Below are positions 42,629-51,072 of a stretch of DNA of 64,000 nucleotides, one piece after another. This stretch comes from Algiphilus sp022763315 (GTDB lineage Bacteria > Pseudomonadota > Gammaproteobacteria > Nevskiales > Nevskiaceae), in NCBI RefSeq assembly GCF_965249985.1, contig NZ_OZ252280.1, one strand, 5' to 3'. The translations under genes and the position numbers were made by a program. Below the pieces are notes generated by a model that saw nothing but the letters and a program-made list of their open reading frames with translations, had not been told where the DNA came from and ran no database searches. The stretch's first letter is position 1; every line of letters starts with the position of its first letter.

Positions 42629-43834
42629 ATGCTGAATCTGGAAACCCCGAAGAAATTCAAGCCCATCATCCATCAGGCGCATCAGATCGGCGCCGAAATG
42701 TTCCGGCCCATCTCACGCAAGTACGATCGCGCCGAGCACACCAAGCCGGTGGAACTCGACATGCTCGCCTCGCTCATGGACGGCATGAACGCATCCGGTG
42801 GTGAGGGCGCAGGCGCCGGCAAGCTCAAGCAGGATGCCGGTGGTGACAGCGGCGTGCGCAATGGCGCCAACATGACCGCGGTGCTCGGTATGACCGAGCT
42901 GTGCTGGGGCGACGTTGGCCTGGCCTTGTCGATTCCGCGTCAGGGCCTGGGCAATGCCGCCATTGCCGCCGTGGCCAACGAGGAACAGCTCAAGCGCTTC
43001 GACGGGCGCTGGGTGGCCATGGCCATCACCGAGCCCCATGCGGGTTCGGACTCGGCAGCCATCCGTGCCACCGCCGAGCGCGATGGCGACGACTACCTCC
43101 TCAATGGTGAAAAGATCTACGTCACTGCCGGCGAGCGTGCCGATGCATTGGTGGTATGGGCTTCGCTGGATCGTTCCAAGGGCCGTGCGGCCATCAAGGC
43201 CTTCCTCGTGGAGAAGGATCGCCCTGGGCTGACGCTGGAGCGACTCGAACACAAGCTGGGCATCCGCGCCTCGGATACCGCTGCCTTCCGGCTCGAGAAC
43301 TGCCGCGTCCCGGCCGAAAATCTGCTCGGTTCGCCGGAGATCGACACCAGCAAGGGCTTCGGCGGCGTGATGCAGACTTTCGATAACACGCGCCCCATCG
43401 TGGCGGCGATGGCAGTCGGGCTGACGCGGGCCGCCATTGAAGAGACACGCCGCATCCTGGCCGACGCCGGGGTGCACATCGACTACCGCCGGCCGCGCAC
43501 GCATGGGCATGCGGCAGCGGCCAAGCTGATGGAGTGCGAAGCCGACTGGGAGGCCGCGCGCCTGCTGACCTTGCGCGCTGCTTGGATGGCCGACAACGGT
43601 CAGCCCAATGCGCTGGAAGCCTCGATGTGCAAGGCCAAGGCCGGGCGCACCGCGGTCGACACCGCCCTGGCCTGCGTTGAGCTATGCGGCGCGGTCGGCT
43701 ATGGCGAAGGCGAGCTGATCGAGAAATGGGCGCGGGACGCCAAGATCCTCGACATCTTCGAGGGAACGCAGCAGATTCAGCTGCTCATCGTGGCGCGCCG
43801 GCTGCTGGGCAAGACCTCCAGCGAACTGCGCTAG
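42629..43834 (+). CDS. Acyl-CoA dehydrogenase (second copy)
   Basis: A 401-residue ACAD. MAITEPHAGSDSAAIRATAE is the flavin-binding signature, LNGEKIYVTAGERAD follows, and the catalytic glutamate is in RDAKILDIFEGTQQIQ. It introduces the alpha,beta double bond of acyl-CoA, passing electrons to ETF. The region about 50-75 is Gly/Ala-rich (GGEGAGAGKLKQDAGGD) and looks like a flexible insertion. Paired with the preceding, more divergent copy. Confidence 0.92.
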   Translation: MLNLETPKKFKPIIHQAHQIGAEMFRPISRKYDRAEHTKPVELDMLASLMDGMNASGGEGAGAGKLKQDAGGDSGVRNGANMTAVLGMTELCWGDVGLALSIPRQGLGNAAIAAVANEEQLKRFDGRWVAMAITEPHAGSDSAAIRATAERDGDDYLLNGEKIYVTAGERADALVVWASLDRSKGRAAIKAFLVEKDRPGLTLERLEHKLGIRASDTAAFRLENCRVPAENLLGSPEIDTSKGFGGVMQTFDNTRPIVAAMAVGLTRAAIEETRRILADAGVHIDYRRPRTHGHAAAAKLMECEADWEAARLLTLRAAWMADNGQPNALEASMCKAKAGRTAVDTALACVELCGAVGYGEGELIEKWARDAKILDIFEGTQQIQLLIVARRLLGKTSSELR

Positions 43835-43890
43835 CAACCCAGGCATGGTGCCGCGCTAGCATGGCGGTCCCGACTGCCAGGAGATGCCGG

Positions 43891-44796
43891 ATGGCCCTGT
43901 CCACTCAAACAACGCGTTCAGCAAAGGGCGGTGCGGCCCGCGCCCGTACCGCCCCGGTGGCGATCATGCACGAGTATTTCGACTGGCATGGCCACGCCAT
44001 GGCCTTCGAGTGCTTCGGTCCAAGTGACGGCAGTCCCATCCTGCTCATGAATGGCCTGCTGCTGGACTCCTTGGTCAATCGGGTGCTGGCGCGGCGACTG
44101 GCGGTGGATGGCTATCGCGTGATCCTGCTTGATCTGCTCGGCCACGGCGCCAGCGATCGACCGGTGCATGCCACCATGAACCGGATCGATTTTTATGGCG
44201 ATCAGGCCGTTGCCTGCCTGGATCATCTGGGCATCGAGCGCGCGGTGGTTGGCGGCGTATCCCTTGGCGCCATCGCCACCTTGCATGCCACCGTCAAATA
44301 CCCCGAGCGTGTGCGGGCCCAGATTCTGGAGATGCCGGTGATGGAGCGCTCCACCATCTTCGCGGCGCTGCTGTTGGTGCCGCTGGTGCTGTCCACCCAG
44401 TATCTGCGTCCCGTTGTCCGTGGATTCACTGGCGTGATGCGTCGTCTGCCGCGGCCCCGCAAGGAAGTGGCAGCCAGCGTCATGAACGCCATGAGCAACT
44501 CGCCCGAGCAGATCGCCTCGGTGTTGCACGGCATCCTGGTCGGGCCGGTGGTGCCACCCTATCCCGACCGAAAGCGCATCACACAACCTTCGCTGGTCAT
44601 CGGGCATAAGGGCGACTGGCTGCACAACCTGGAAGACGCCCATGCCCTGACCCGCCAGTTGCCCGATGCGCGCTTCATCGAAGCCCGTTCCATCCTGGAG
44701 CTGCGCACCAAGCCGGACCGGCTCTACCCGGAGATCGTCGGCTTCCTGCGAGCCGTGGAAGCGCAAGAGGCAGGCGCATCCAAGAGCGCGGTGTGA
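43891..44796 (+). CDS. Alpha/beta hydrolase
   Basis: A 301-residue hydrolase. The oxyanion strand is ILLMNGLLLDS, nucleophile elbow GGVSLGAIATLHA (Ser near 128), and acidic and His residues lie in the last third (KGDWLHNLEDAHAL), though the usual histidine position is less clear. CAGGAG lies eight bases before the ATG. A thioesterase or lipase-like role within the fatty-acyl operon is likely. Note the basic N-terminal SAKGGAARARTAP, reminiscent of the basic tail in the last gene of this operon. Confidence 0.85.
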   Translation: MALSTQTTRSAKGGAARARTAPVAIMHEYFDWHGHAMAFECFGPSDGSPILLMNGLLLDSLVNRVLARRLAVDGYRVILLDLLGHGASDRPVHATMNRIDFYGDQAVACLDHLGIERAVVGGVSLGAIATLHATVKYPERVRAQILEMPVMERSTIFAALLLVPLVLSTQYLRPVVRGFTGVMRRLPRPRKEVAASVMNAMSNSPEQIASVLHGILVGPVVPPYPDRKRITQPSLVIGHKGDWLHNLEDAHALTRQLPDARFIEARSILELRTKPDRLYPEIVGFLRAVEAQEAGASKSAV

Positions 44797-44880
44797 TAGC
44801 TTCCATACGCCAACGTATTGCTGCGCTGCGATGCCTCGAATTCGCGGCGCTTGGACCATGCCATCCATAGGGAGAAACCC

Positions 44881-46242
44881 ATGACAGACCGCCTTCTCAA
44901 CCTCGCGCAGCAGCCGGCCGCGCGCAAGATTCTTCAGAACATTGGCTTGCCGACCCCGGTCGCGCTGCTGCGCGCCAAGGGGGCCTATCAGGCCGAGCCA
45001 CTGCGCGGCGCCCGCGCCCTGGCGGGCACCGCTGGCAAGGGCTTTGCGCAGACGCGCATCACCAAGATGCTTGATGGCGCCGGTGCCGAATGCCTGAAGA
45101 CGGCGGACGGGCTGGGGGAGGACGACAAGCTCGACGTCGTCACCTTTGATGCCACCGCGGTTGCGGGTGCCAAGGACCTGCGTGCCCTCTACGATTTCTT
45201 CCACCCCATCATGGGCAAGATCGGCAAGAACGCGCGCGTGGTCATCGTGACGGGCCTGCCCGAAGCCGCCAAGCATTCGGCACAGGCGGCGGCCTACCGG
45301 GCGCTGGAAGGCTTCACCCGCTCGCTCGCCAAGGAAATCGGCAAGCGCGGTGCCCGCGCCAATCTGTTCTACCTGGAGAAGGGGGCGGAGAGCCGCCTCG
45401 AGATGCCGCTGCGCTTTTTCCTGACTGGGCATTCCGCTTATGTTGACGGTCAACCGGTGCGCATCAGCAGCACGGCCAAGGCGCCCACCAAGATGCCGAG
45501 CACAGCCACCCTCGACGGCAAGGTGGCCCTGGTAACCGGCGCCGCGCGCGGTATCGGTGCGGCGACGGCACAGCGTCTGGCCGCCGAGGGTGCGCAGGTG
45601 ATCGGGGTGGATATCCCGCAGGACGAGGCGGCGCTCAACGACACCATGTCGGCCATCAACGGCATTGGCTTCCCGGCCGACGTCACCGATGACGCCACGC
45701 CCAAGAAGCTGGTGGATTTCGTGCTGGAGCAGTTCGGCGGGGTGGACATTGTCGTGCACAACGCCGGCGTGACCCGCGACAAGACCCTGGCCAAGATGCC
45801 CGAGCATCACTGGGACATGGTCCTGGCCATCAATCTTGACGCCATCGTGCGCATCGACGAGGCGCTCCACGCTGCCGGCGCCGTGCGCGAGCACGGCCGC
45901 ATCGTCTGCCTGTCGTCTATTGGCGGCATTGCCGGCAATGTCGGTCAGACCAACTACGGCGCCACCAAGTCCGGTCTGATCGGCTATGTCGCGGCCGAGG
46001 GTGGCGTCCATGCCGACAAGGGCATCACAGTGAACGCCGTGGCGCCAGGCTTCATCGAGACCCGCATGACCGCTGCGATGCCCTTCACCATCCGTGAGGC
46101 CGGGCGGCGCATGAATTCCATGTCGCAAGGCGGGCAGCCTGAGGATGTGGCCGAGCTCATCTGCTTCCTGTCCACCCCGGGGGCGGCGGGTGTGACGGGC
46201 AACACCATCCGCGTGTGCGGGCAGTCCCTGGTCGGCGCCTAG
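44881..46242 (+). CDS. High-molecular-weight 3-oxoacyl reductase (FabG4-like)
   Basis: A 453-residue two-domain SDR. The N-terminal about 205 residues form a flavodoxin-like domain with no cofactor motif. The C-terminal ketoreductase has TGAARGIGAATAQRLA, NNAG-type HNAGVTRDKTLAKM, catalytic SSIGGIAGNVGQTNYGATKSG and ends with GNTIRVCGQSLVGA. Size and arrangement match M. tuberculosis FabG4 (Rv0242c), an NADH-dependent reductase of long acyl-CoA. It would interconvert 3-hydroxy- and 3-oxoacyl-CoA here. A 48-bp hairpin follows the gene. Confidence 0.9.
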   Translation: MTDRLLNLAQQPAARKILQNIGLPTPVALLRAKGAYQAEPLRGARALAGTAGKGFAQTRITKMLDGAGAECLKTADGLGEDDKLDVVTFDATAVAGAKDLRALYDFFHPIMGKIGKNARVVIVTGLPEAAKHSAQAAAYRALEGFTRSLAKEIGKRGARANLFYLEKGAESRLEMPLRFFLTGHSAYVDGQPVRISSTAKAPTKMPSTATLDGKVALVTGAARGIGAATAQRLAAEGAQVIGVDIPQDEAALNDTMSAINGIGFPADVTDDATPKKLVDFVLEQFGGVDIVVHNAGVTRDKTLAKMPEHHWDMVLAINLDAIVRIDEALHAAGAVREHGRIVCLSSIGGIAGNVGQTNYGATKSGLIGYVAAEGGVHADKGITVNAVAPGFIETRMTAAMPFTIREAGRRMNSMSQGGQPEDVAELICFLSTPGAAGVTGNTIRVCGQSLVGA

Positions 46243-46250
46243 GGCGCCCA

Positions 46251-46298
46251 CGGAGTAGCGCGCTGCCGCCGCGTCCCGGTGGCGGCGGCGCGCCTCCG
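46251..46298. other. GC-rich hairpin within the lipid operon
   Basis: Nested complements CGGAG/CTCCG and an 11-bp inner stem (GCGCTGCCGCC with GGCGGCGGCGC) enclose a 10-base loop. It starts nine bases after the FabG4-like stop and ends 78 bp before the next gene. There is no T-run, so it is more likely an mRNA stability or partial-attenuation element than a full terminator. Confidence 0.55.
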
Positions 46299-46375
46299 TA
46301 CCACTACCTGCACGTTGAGCGCTTGCGCGCTCGGCGGGCAGCCACGCATCTGATTCATCAGCAGGCCAGAGAGCC

Positions 46376-47188
46376 ATGAACAATCGCGTACGAACCGACA
46401 TTGAAGACAACGGCCTCGCCCGTGTCACTTTGACCCGCGCCAAGGCGCATAACGGCGTCGATCAGGCCATGATGGACGGGTTGATCGAGGCGGCCGAGTC
46501 GCTTGCCGCCCAACGCACGGTCCGCGCCGTGATCGTCTCCGGCGAAGGCCCGAGCTTTTGCGCCGGGATCGACGTCAAGGCCTTCTTCGGCAAGGGCATG
46601 AATCTGGATCTGGCCAAGTTGTATGCCCGGCTGTACTCGCCGGTGCGCAACAAGTTCCAGCAGGTCAGCATGGTGTGGCGGGACGTGCCGTGTCCGGTGA
46701 TTGCGGCGATCCACGGCAACTGCTTTGGTGCCGGCATGCAGCTCGCGCTGGGCGCCGATTTCCGCATCGCCCGGCCGGACGCCAAGCTGTCGGTGATGGA
46801 AGCCAAGTGGGGTCTGATTCCGGATATGGGCGGCGCGGCGCTGCTGCGCGAGCTGATCGGTGCGGACAAGGCCCGACTGCTGACCTACACCGGCCGCGTG
46901 GTCAGTGGCGACGAAGCTGCCGCCATGGGGCTGGTGACGGAAACCGCCGAGCAGCCAGTGGCCGCGGCCGAGGCGTTGGCTGAAGAGATCGCCAATCGCT
47001 CTCCCGATGCCGTCGCCGCAGGTAAATTCCTGCTCAACGAGGCCTGGCATGACAGCGAATCCGGCGCCCTGGCGGCCGAGCGCCGGCGTCAACGTCAACT
47101 GATGGGCCATGCCAATCAGCGCATCGCCATCAAGCGCAACACCAGCGATGCAGAGGCCACCTACAAGCCGCGGAAGATTGCCAAATGA
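46376..47188 (+). CDS. Enoyl-CoA hydratase/isomerase, probable dienoyl-CoA isomerase
   Basis: A 270-residue crotonase. First oxyanion loop is FCAGIDVKAFF, second HGNCFGAGMQLALGAD, then VMEAKWGLIPDMGG. Classical hydratases need Glu in the second loop; here it is Gln, but the later Glu and an Asp in IPDMGG are both present, as in delta3,5-delta2,4-dienoyl-CoA isomerase (GIDL, E, D). It overlaps fadH by 4 bp (ATGA), and both serve degradation of unsaturated acyl-CoA, which supports the isomerase reading. Confidence 0.85.
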   Translation: MNNRVRTDIEDNGLARVTLTRAKAHNGVDQAMMDGLIEAAESLAAQRTVRAVIVSGEGPSFCAGIDVKAFFGKGMNLDLAKLYARLYSPVRNKFQQVSMVWRDVPCPVIAAIHGNCFGAGMQLALGADFRIARPDAKLSVMEAKWGLIPDMGGAALLRELIGADKARLLTYTGRVVSGDEAAAMGLVTETAEQPVAAAEALAEEIANRSPDAVAAGKFLLNEAWHDSESGALAAERRRQRQLMGHANQRIAIKRNTSDAEATYKPRKIAK

Positions 47189-49200
47189 ATACGGCCTACC
47201 CGCACCTCCTCGAGCCATTGGATCTTGGCTTCACCCAGTTGCGTAACCGCGTGCTCATGGGCTCGATGCACATCGGCCTGGAGGACAAGGCGCGCGATTT
47301 CGACAAGCTGGCGGCCTTCTTCGCCGCCCGAGCCAAAGGGGGCGTTGCCCTTGCCGTCACCGGCGGCTTCTCGCCCAATCGCGAAGGCTGGTTGTATCCC
47401 TTCGCCTCCAAGCTCAGCAGCAAGCGCGAGGTTGGGCCGCACCGCGACGTGACCTCCGCGGTGCACGAGGCTGGCGGCAAGATTGCGCTGCAGATCCTGC
47501 ATGCGGGGCGCTACAGCTATCACCCGCTGTCGGTGTCGGCCTCCGCGGTGAAGTCACCGATCAATCCCTTCAAGCCGCGCGCCATGTCGGAGCGGGGGAT
47601 TCACTCCACTATCGCCGACTATGCGCGTTGCGCCGTGCTGGCGCGCGAGGCGGGCTACAACGGCGTCGAGATCATGGGCTCGGAAGGCTATCTGATCAAT
47701 CAGTTCACCGCGCCGCGGGTCAATCGGCGTGACGACGGTTGGGGTGGCCCCATCGAGAACCGCGCGCGCTTTGCCGTTGAAATCGTCAAGGCGGTACGCG
47801 AAGCGGTGGGACCGGATTTCATCATCATCTTCCGGCTTTCCATGCTCGACCTGGTCGAAGGTGGCAATACCTGGGACGAGGTGCTGTTCCAGGCCAAGGC
47901 CATCGAGGCCGCCGGCGCCACCATGATCAATACCGGGATCGGTTGGCACGAAGCCCGTGTGCCGACCATCGTGACCAGCGTGCCGCGCGCCGCCTTCGGC
48001 TTCGTGCCGGAAAAGCTACGGCCTGAGGTGTCCATCCCGGTGATCGCGGTCAATCGCATCAATACGCCCGAGATCGCTGAGGATCTGCTGGCGCGTGGCG
48101 CCTGCGACATGGTCTCGCTGGCACGCCCACTGCTCGCCGATCCGGAATTCGTCAACAAGGCGGCCCGTGGCGGCGCCCAGGACATCAATACCTGCATCGC
48201 CTGCAACCAGGCCTGCCTGGACCATACCTTCGCACTCAGGCGCGCCAGCTGTCTGGTCAACCCCTATGCGGCCTACGAAACCGAACTGGTGCGCAAGCCG
48301 GCCGAGGTGGTCAAGCAGGTGGCTGTCGTGGGCGCGGGGCCGGCGGGTATGACCGCGGCGGTCGAGCTGGCCGAACGCGGCCATCAGGTGACGTTGTTCG
48401 AGCGGGGCAAGGCCGTGGGCGGTCAGTTCCGCCTGGCGGCCCGCATTCCGGGCAAGGAAGAATTCACCGAAACCCTGCGCTACTACACGCGCCGACTCGA
48501 GACGCTGGGCGTGACGGTGCGTCTTGGTGTGGAAGTCGATATCGAGATGCTCACCGACTTCGACGAAGTCATTCTCGCCAGTGGCGTGACCGGTCGGGTT
48601 CCTGCCATTCCCGGTATCGATCATCCCAGCGTGTTGCAGTATGCGGAGGCCATCGAACAGAGCGAGCGCGTGGGGCCACGGGTAGCGGTCATCGGTGCGG
48701 GCGGTATTGGCTTCGACGTGTCCGAGCTGCTGTCCAGCGCTGAATCGACGGCGCTGGACCCCGCAGCCTGGTACGCCGAGTGGGGCGTGAATCCCGCCAT
48801 CGACAGCGCAGGCGGCATTGCCGCCAAGGCGACGCCGGCATCGCCGCGGCAGATCTGGCTGCTGCAGCGCAAGAAGGAATCGCTGGGCAAGGGTCTGGGC
48901 AAGACCAGTGGATGGGTGCACCGGTCCAGCCTGCGTGATCGCGGCGTGCACATGATCGGCGGCGTGCACTATGAGCGGATCGATGACGAGGGCCTGCATA
49001 TCGTGGTCGGTGACGAGCCGCGCACGCTTGCGGTCGACAGCGTGGTGGTCTGCGCGGGCCAGTTGTCGGACCGCTCGCTCGAAGATCCGCTGCGCGAGCG
49101 CGGTATTCCCTTCCACGTCGTGGGCGGGGCCCATGAGGCGGCGGAGCTGGACGCCAAGCGCGCCATCCGTCAGGCCACCGAAATCGCGTTGAAGGTCTGA
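47185..49200 (+). CDS. fadH: 2,4-dienoyl-CoA reductase (NADPH)
   Basis: A 671-residue iron-sulfur flavoenzyme. The N-terminal OYE-like TIM barrel (about 1-340) has EIMGSEGYLINQFTAPRVN. The 4Fe-4S cysteines are in CIACNQACLD and RASCLVNP. The C-terminal FAD/NADPH half has VVGAGPAGMTAAVELAERGH and AVIGAGGIGFDVSELL. It reduces 2,4-dienoyl-CoA from unsaturated fatty acids. Length matches E. coli FadH (672). Confidence 0.96.
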   Translation: MNTAYPHLLEPLDLGFTQLRNRVLMGSMHIGLEDKARDFDKLAAFFAARAKGGVALAVTGGFSPNREGWLYPFASKLSSKREVGPHRDVTSAVHEAGGKIALQILHAGRYSYHPLSVSASAVKSPINPFKPRAMSERGIHSTIADYARCAVLAREAGYNGVEIMGSEGYLINQFTAPRVNRRDDGWGGPIENRARFAVEIVKAVREAVGPDFIIIFRLSMLDLVEGGNTWDEVLFQAKAIEAAGATMINTGIGWHEARVPTIVTSVPRAAFGFVPEKLRPEVSIPVIAVNRINTPEIAEDLLARGACDMVSLARPLLADPEFVNKAARGGAQDINTCIACNQACLDHTFALRRASCLVNPYAAYETELVRKPAEVVKQVAVVGAGPAGMTAAVELAERGHQVTLFERGKAVGGQFRLAARIPGKEEFTETLRYYTRRLETLGVTVRLGVEVDIEMLTDFDEVILASGVTGRVPAIPGIDHPSVLQYAEAIEQSERVGPRVAVIGAGGIGFDVSELLSSAESTALDPAAWYAEWGVNPAIDSAGGIAAKATPASPRQIWLLQRKKESLGKGLGKTSGWVHRSSLRDRGVHMIGGVHYERIDDEGLHIVVGDEPRTLAVDSVVVCAGQLSDRSLEDPLRERGIPFHVVGGAHEAAELDAKRAIRQATEIALKV

Positions 49201-49205
49201 ACACC

Positions 49206-49688
49206 ATGGCAGCACTGCAGGATCGGCTCTCGGTATTGGCCTTGTACCAGCGGCTGCATCGCCTGCCCGGTGGCAAGCGCCTCTTCACCGGTATCTTCCA
49301 GCGGATCGCGCCCTACTTCCGGACGATTCCCGTGCGGGTGGATGCGGTCGATGTGGGTGAGGTGGTCGTGTCCATGCGCGACACCCGTGGCGTGCGCAAC
49401 CACCTCGGTACGGTGCACGCCATTGCGCTTTGCAATCTGGCTGAATTGGCGATGGGGGTGGCAGCCGAGGCGACGCTGCCCAAGACGCATCGCTGGATTC
49501 CGAAGGGCATGACGGTGCAGTATCTGGCCAAGGCGCGCGGCACCATGCACGCGACAGCAATCCTGTCGCTGCCGGAGCCCTTGCCGGATGGGGATACGCT
49601 GCATGTGGACATTGCCGTCCGCGACGACCGTGGGGAGATGGTCTTCCACGCGGACATTGTGATCTGGGTCACACGCCGTTCAAGCTGA
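49206..49688 (+). CDS. Hotdog-fold thioesterase-like protein (DUF4442)
   Basis: A 160-residue single hotdog domain. A helical start LALYQRLHRLPGGKRLFTGI precedes the strand-helix core NHLGTVHAIALCNLAELAMG and VQYLAKARGTMHATA. It resembles DUF4442/YiiD-C proteins, a branch of acyl-CoA thioesterases, with Asn/His in the usual active-site helix. It begins five bases after fadH, so it is translated with it. Release of free acid from stalled CoA esters is a plausible role. Confidence 0.85.
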   Translation: MAALQDRLSVLALYQRLHRLPGGKRLFTGIFQRIAPYFRTIPVRVDAVDVGEVVVSMRDTRGVRNHLGTVHAIALCNLAELAMGVAAEATLPKTHRWIPKGMTVQYLAKARGTMHATAILSLPEPLPDGDTLHVDIAVRDDRGEMVFHADIVIWVTRRSS

Positions 49689-49731
49689 TCGCGCACGCTG
49701 GCACACACACTAGAGCACAAGGACCGAGTCA

Positions 49732-50859
49732 ATGAGCAACACGCTGGAATTCAAGGAGCTGCCCTCCGCCTGGACGGGTTTTCTGCGCGCTGCGCTGGCC
49801 CGTGGCACCGGCCTGAAACCCGGTCAGTCGATTCCGCCCATCGTGGCCCGTTGCCGCGGCGTGGTGGCCGGCGCGGAGGCGCTGCGCAAGTACCGCAGCC
49901 TGTGCAATTTCCGCATCGATGGAAAGCTGCCGCCGAGCTATCCGCACGTTCTTGCCGCGCCGCTGCACCTGCAGGTGCTCACGCACAAGGCCTTTCCTTT
50001 CAAGCTGCTGGGGGCGGTGCATGTGCGCAACGCCGTCACCCAGCATCGGGCTATTGCCGCCAATGAGGTCCTGGATATCGAGGTCTCGGTGGAAGGGCCG
50101 CGCCCGGTCGACGCGGGACTCGAGTTCGATCTGGTCACGCGCATCTTCGACACGACCGGCAACGTGCCCTGGGAGTCCACCAGCACGAATCTCATCCGCA
50201 AGGGCTCGGGTGGTGGCGGCAAGAAGAAGAGTGGTTGGACGCCGCCGGACTGGTCGCAGTACCAGGTGGTGGAGAGCTGGCAGACGCCCGAGGATATCGG
50301 CCGCCGCTATGGGCTCATTGCAGGCGACGTGAATCCGATTCATATGCATGCGCTGGCGGCCAAGCCCTTTGGCTTCAAGCGCGCGATTGCACACGGCATG
50401 TTTTCCTATGCCCGCAGTGTGGCGCGGATCATTCCGCCCGGGCAGGAAGCCCTGCAGCTGACCGTGGCTTTCAAGCGCCCGGTCTTTCTACCATCGCGCG
50501 TGGAATTGCTGATGCGCGAGGATGGGCAGGGGCGCGAATACCTGCTGACCAATGCGGCGCGCGACACCGTCTATCTGGAAGGCCGGGTGGACCCGGTGGC
50601 TTCTTCTGCGGCCGGTACGCCCGCTCCGTCCGAAGCACCCGCTCCCGCCGCGGCAACCACGACCACCAAGAAGACCAGCGCCACAAAGCGCGCAGTCAAG
50701 AAAACGAGCGCCAAGAAGCCCTCGGCCAGCAAGACGGCGACCAAAAAGGTCGCAGCAAAGAAGACTGCTGCCAAGAAGGCCGCGGCCAAGAAGACCGCCC
50801 CCAAAAAGGGCAATGCATCGGCCGGTAAGCGCACCAGCGCCAAAAAGACCAGCAGCTGA
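49732..50859 (+). CDS. MaoC-like dehydratase with histone-H1-like Lys/Ala tail
   Basis: 375 residues. Residues about 1-290 form a double-hotdog MaoC dehydratase: the hydratase-2 motif is YGLIAGDVNPIHMHALAAKP, followed by RAIAHGMFSYARSVARI. This resembles mycobacterial HtdX-type (3R)-hydroxyacyl dehydratases. From about 297 the protein changes to a low-complexity tail of repeated KK-T/S-A units (for example TKKVAAKKTAAKKAAAKK), about 75 residues with very high Lys and Ala and no acidic residue. Last gene of the operon; a large hairpin follows. Confidence 0.88.
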   Translation: MSNTLEFKELPSAWTGFLRAALARGTGLKPGQSIPPIVARCRGVVAGAEALRKYRSLCNFRIDGKLPPSYPHVLAAPLHLQVLTHKAFPFKLLGAVHVRNAVTQHRAIAANEVLDIEVSVEGPRPVDAGLEFDLVTRIFDTTGNVPWESTSTNLIRKGSGGGGKKKSGWTPPDWSQYQVVESWQTPEDIGRRYGLIAGDVNPIHMHALAAKPFGFKRAIAHGMFSYARSVARIIPPGQEALQLTVAFKRPVFLPSRVELLMREDGQGREYLLTNAARDTVYLEGRVDPVASSAAGTPAPSEAPAPAAATTTTKKTSATKRAVKKTSAKKPSASKTATKKVAAKKTAAKKAAAKKTAPKKGNASAGKRTSAKKTSS

Positions 50860-50866
50860 TCGCCAA

Positions 50867-50899
50867 GGTCCCCGGCGCATCTACCAGGCGCCGGGGGCC
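50867..50899 (+). terminator. Probable terminator hairpin at the end of the lipid operon
   Basis: A 12-bp stem (GGTCCCCGGCGC with GCGCCGGGGGCC, one T-G pair) and a nine-base loop lie eight bases after the MaoC stop. There is no T-run, so intrinsic termination would be inefficient. Confidence 0.5.
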
Positions 50900-51072
50900 G
50901 CACCCTGGGCGCTGGAACCCGATCTGTGAGTGGGCGACCAGGCGTCACGCCGCCCCCGGCGAAGTGTCACGGATGGCGCGTGCCCTCGATCCATCTCCCC
51001 GCGATCGGCATACTGGCCCGGTAAACGATCGGTCGATTGCCGGTCTCAACCAACAAGAGCAGGAGACACTGC

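Noticed and set aside
43918..46443. An 841-codon open frame on the minus strand
   Set aside because: It lies antisense to the alpha/beta hydrolase and FabG4-like genes, has no family motif, and is His/Gly/Arg-biased as expected for the reverse of GC-rich coding DNA.
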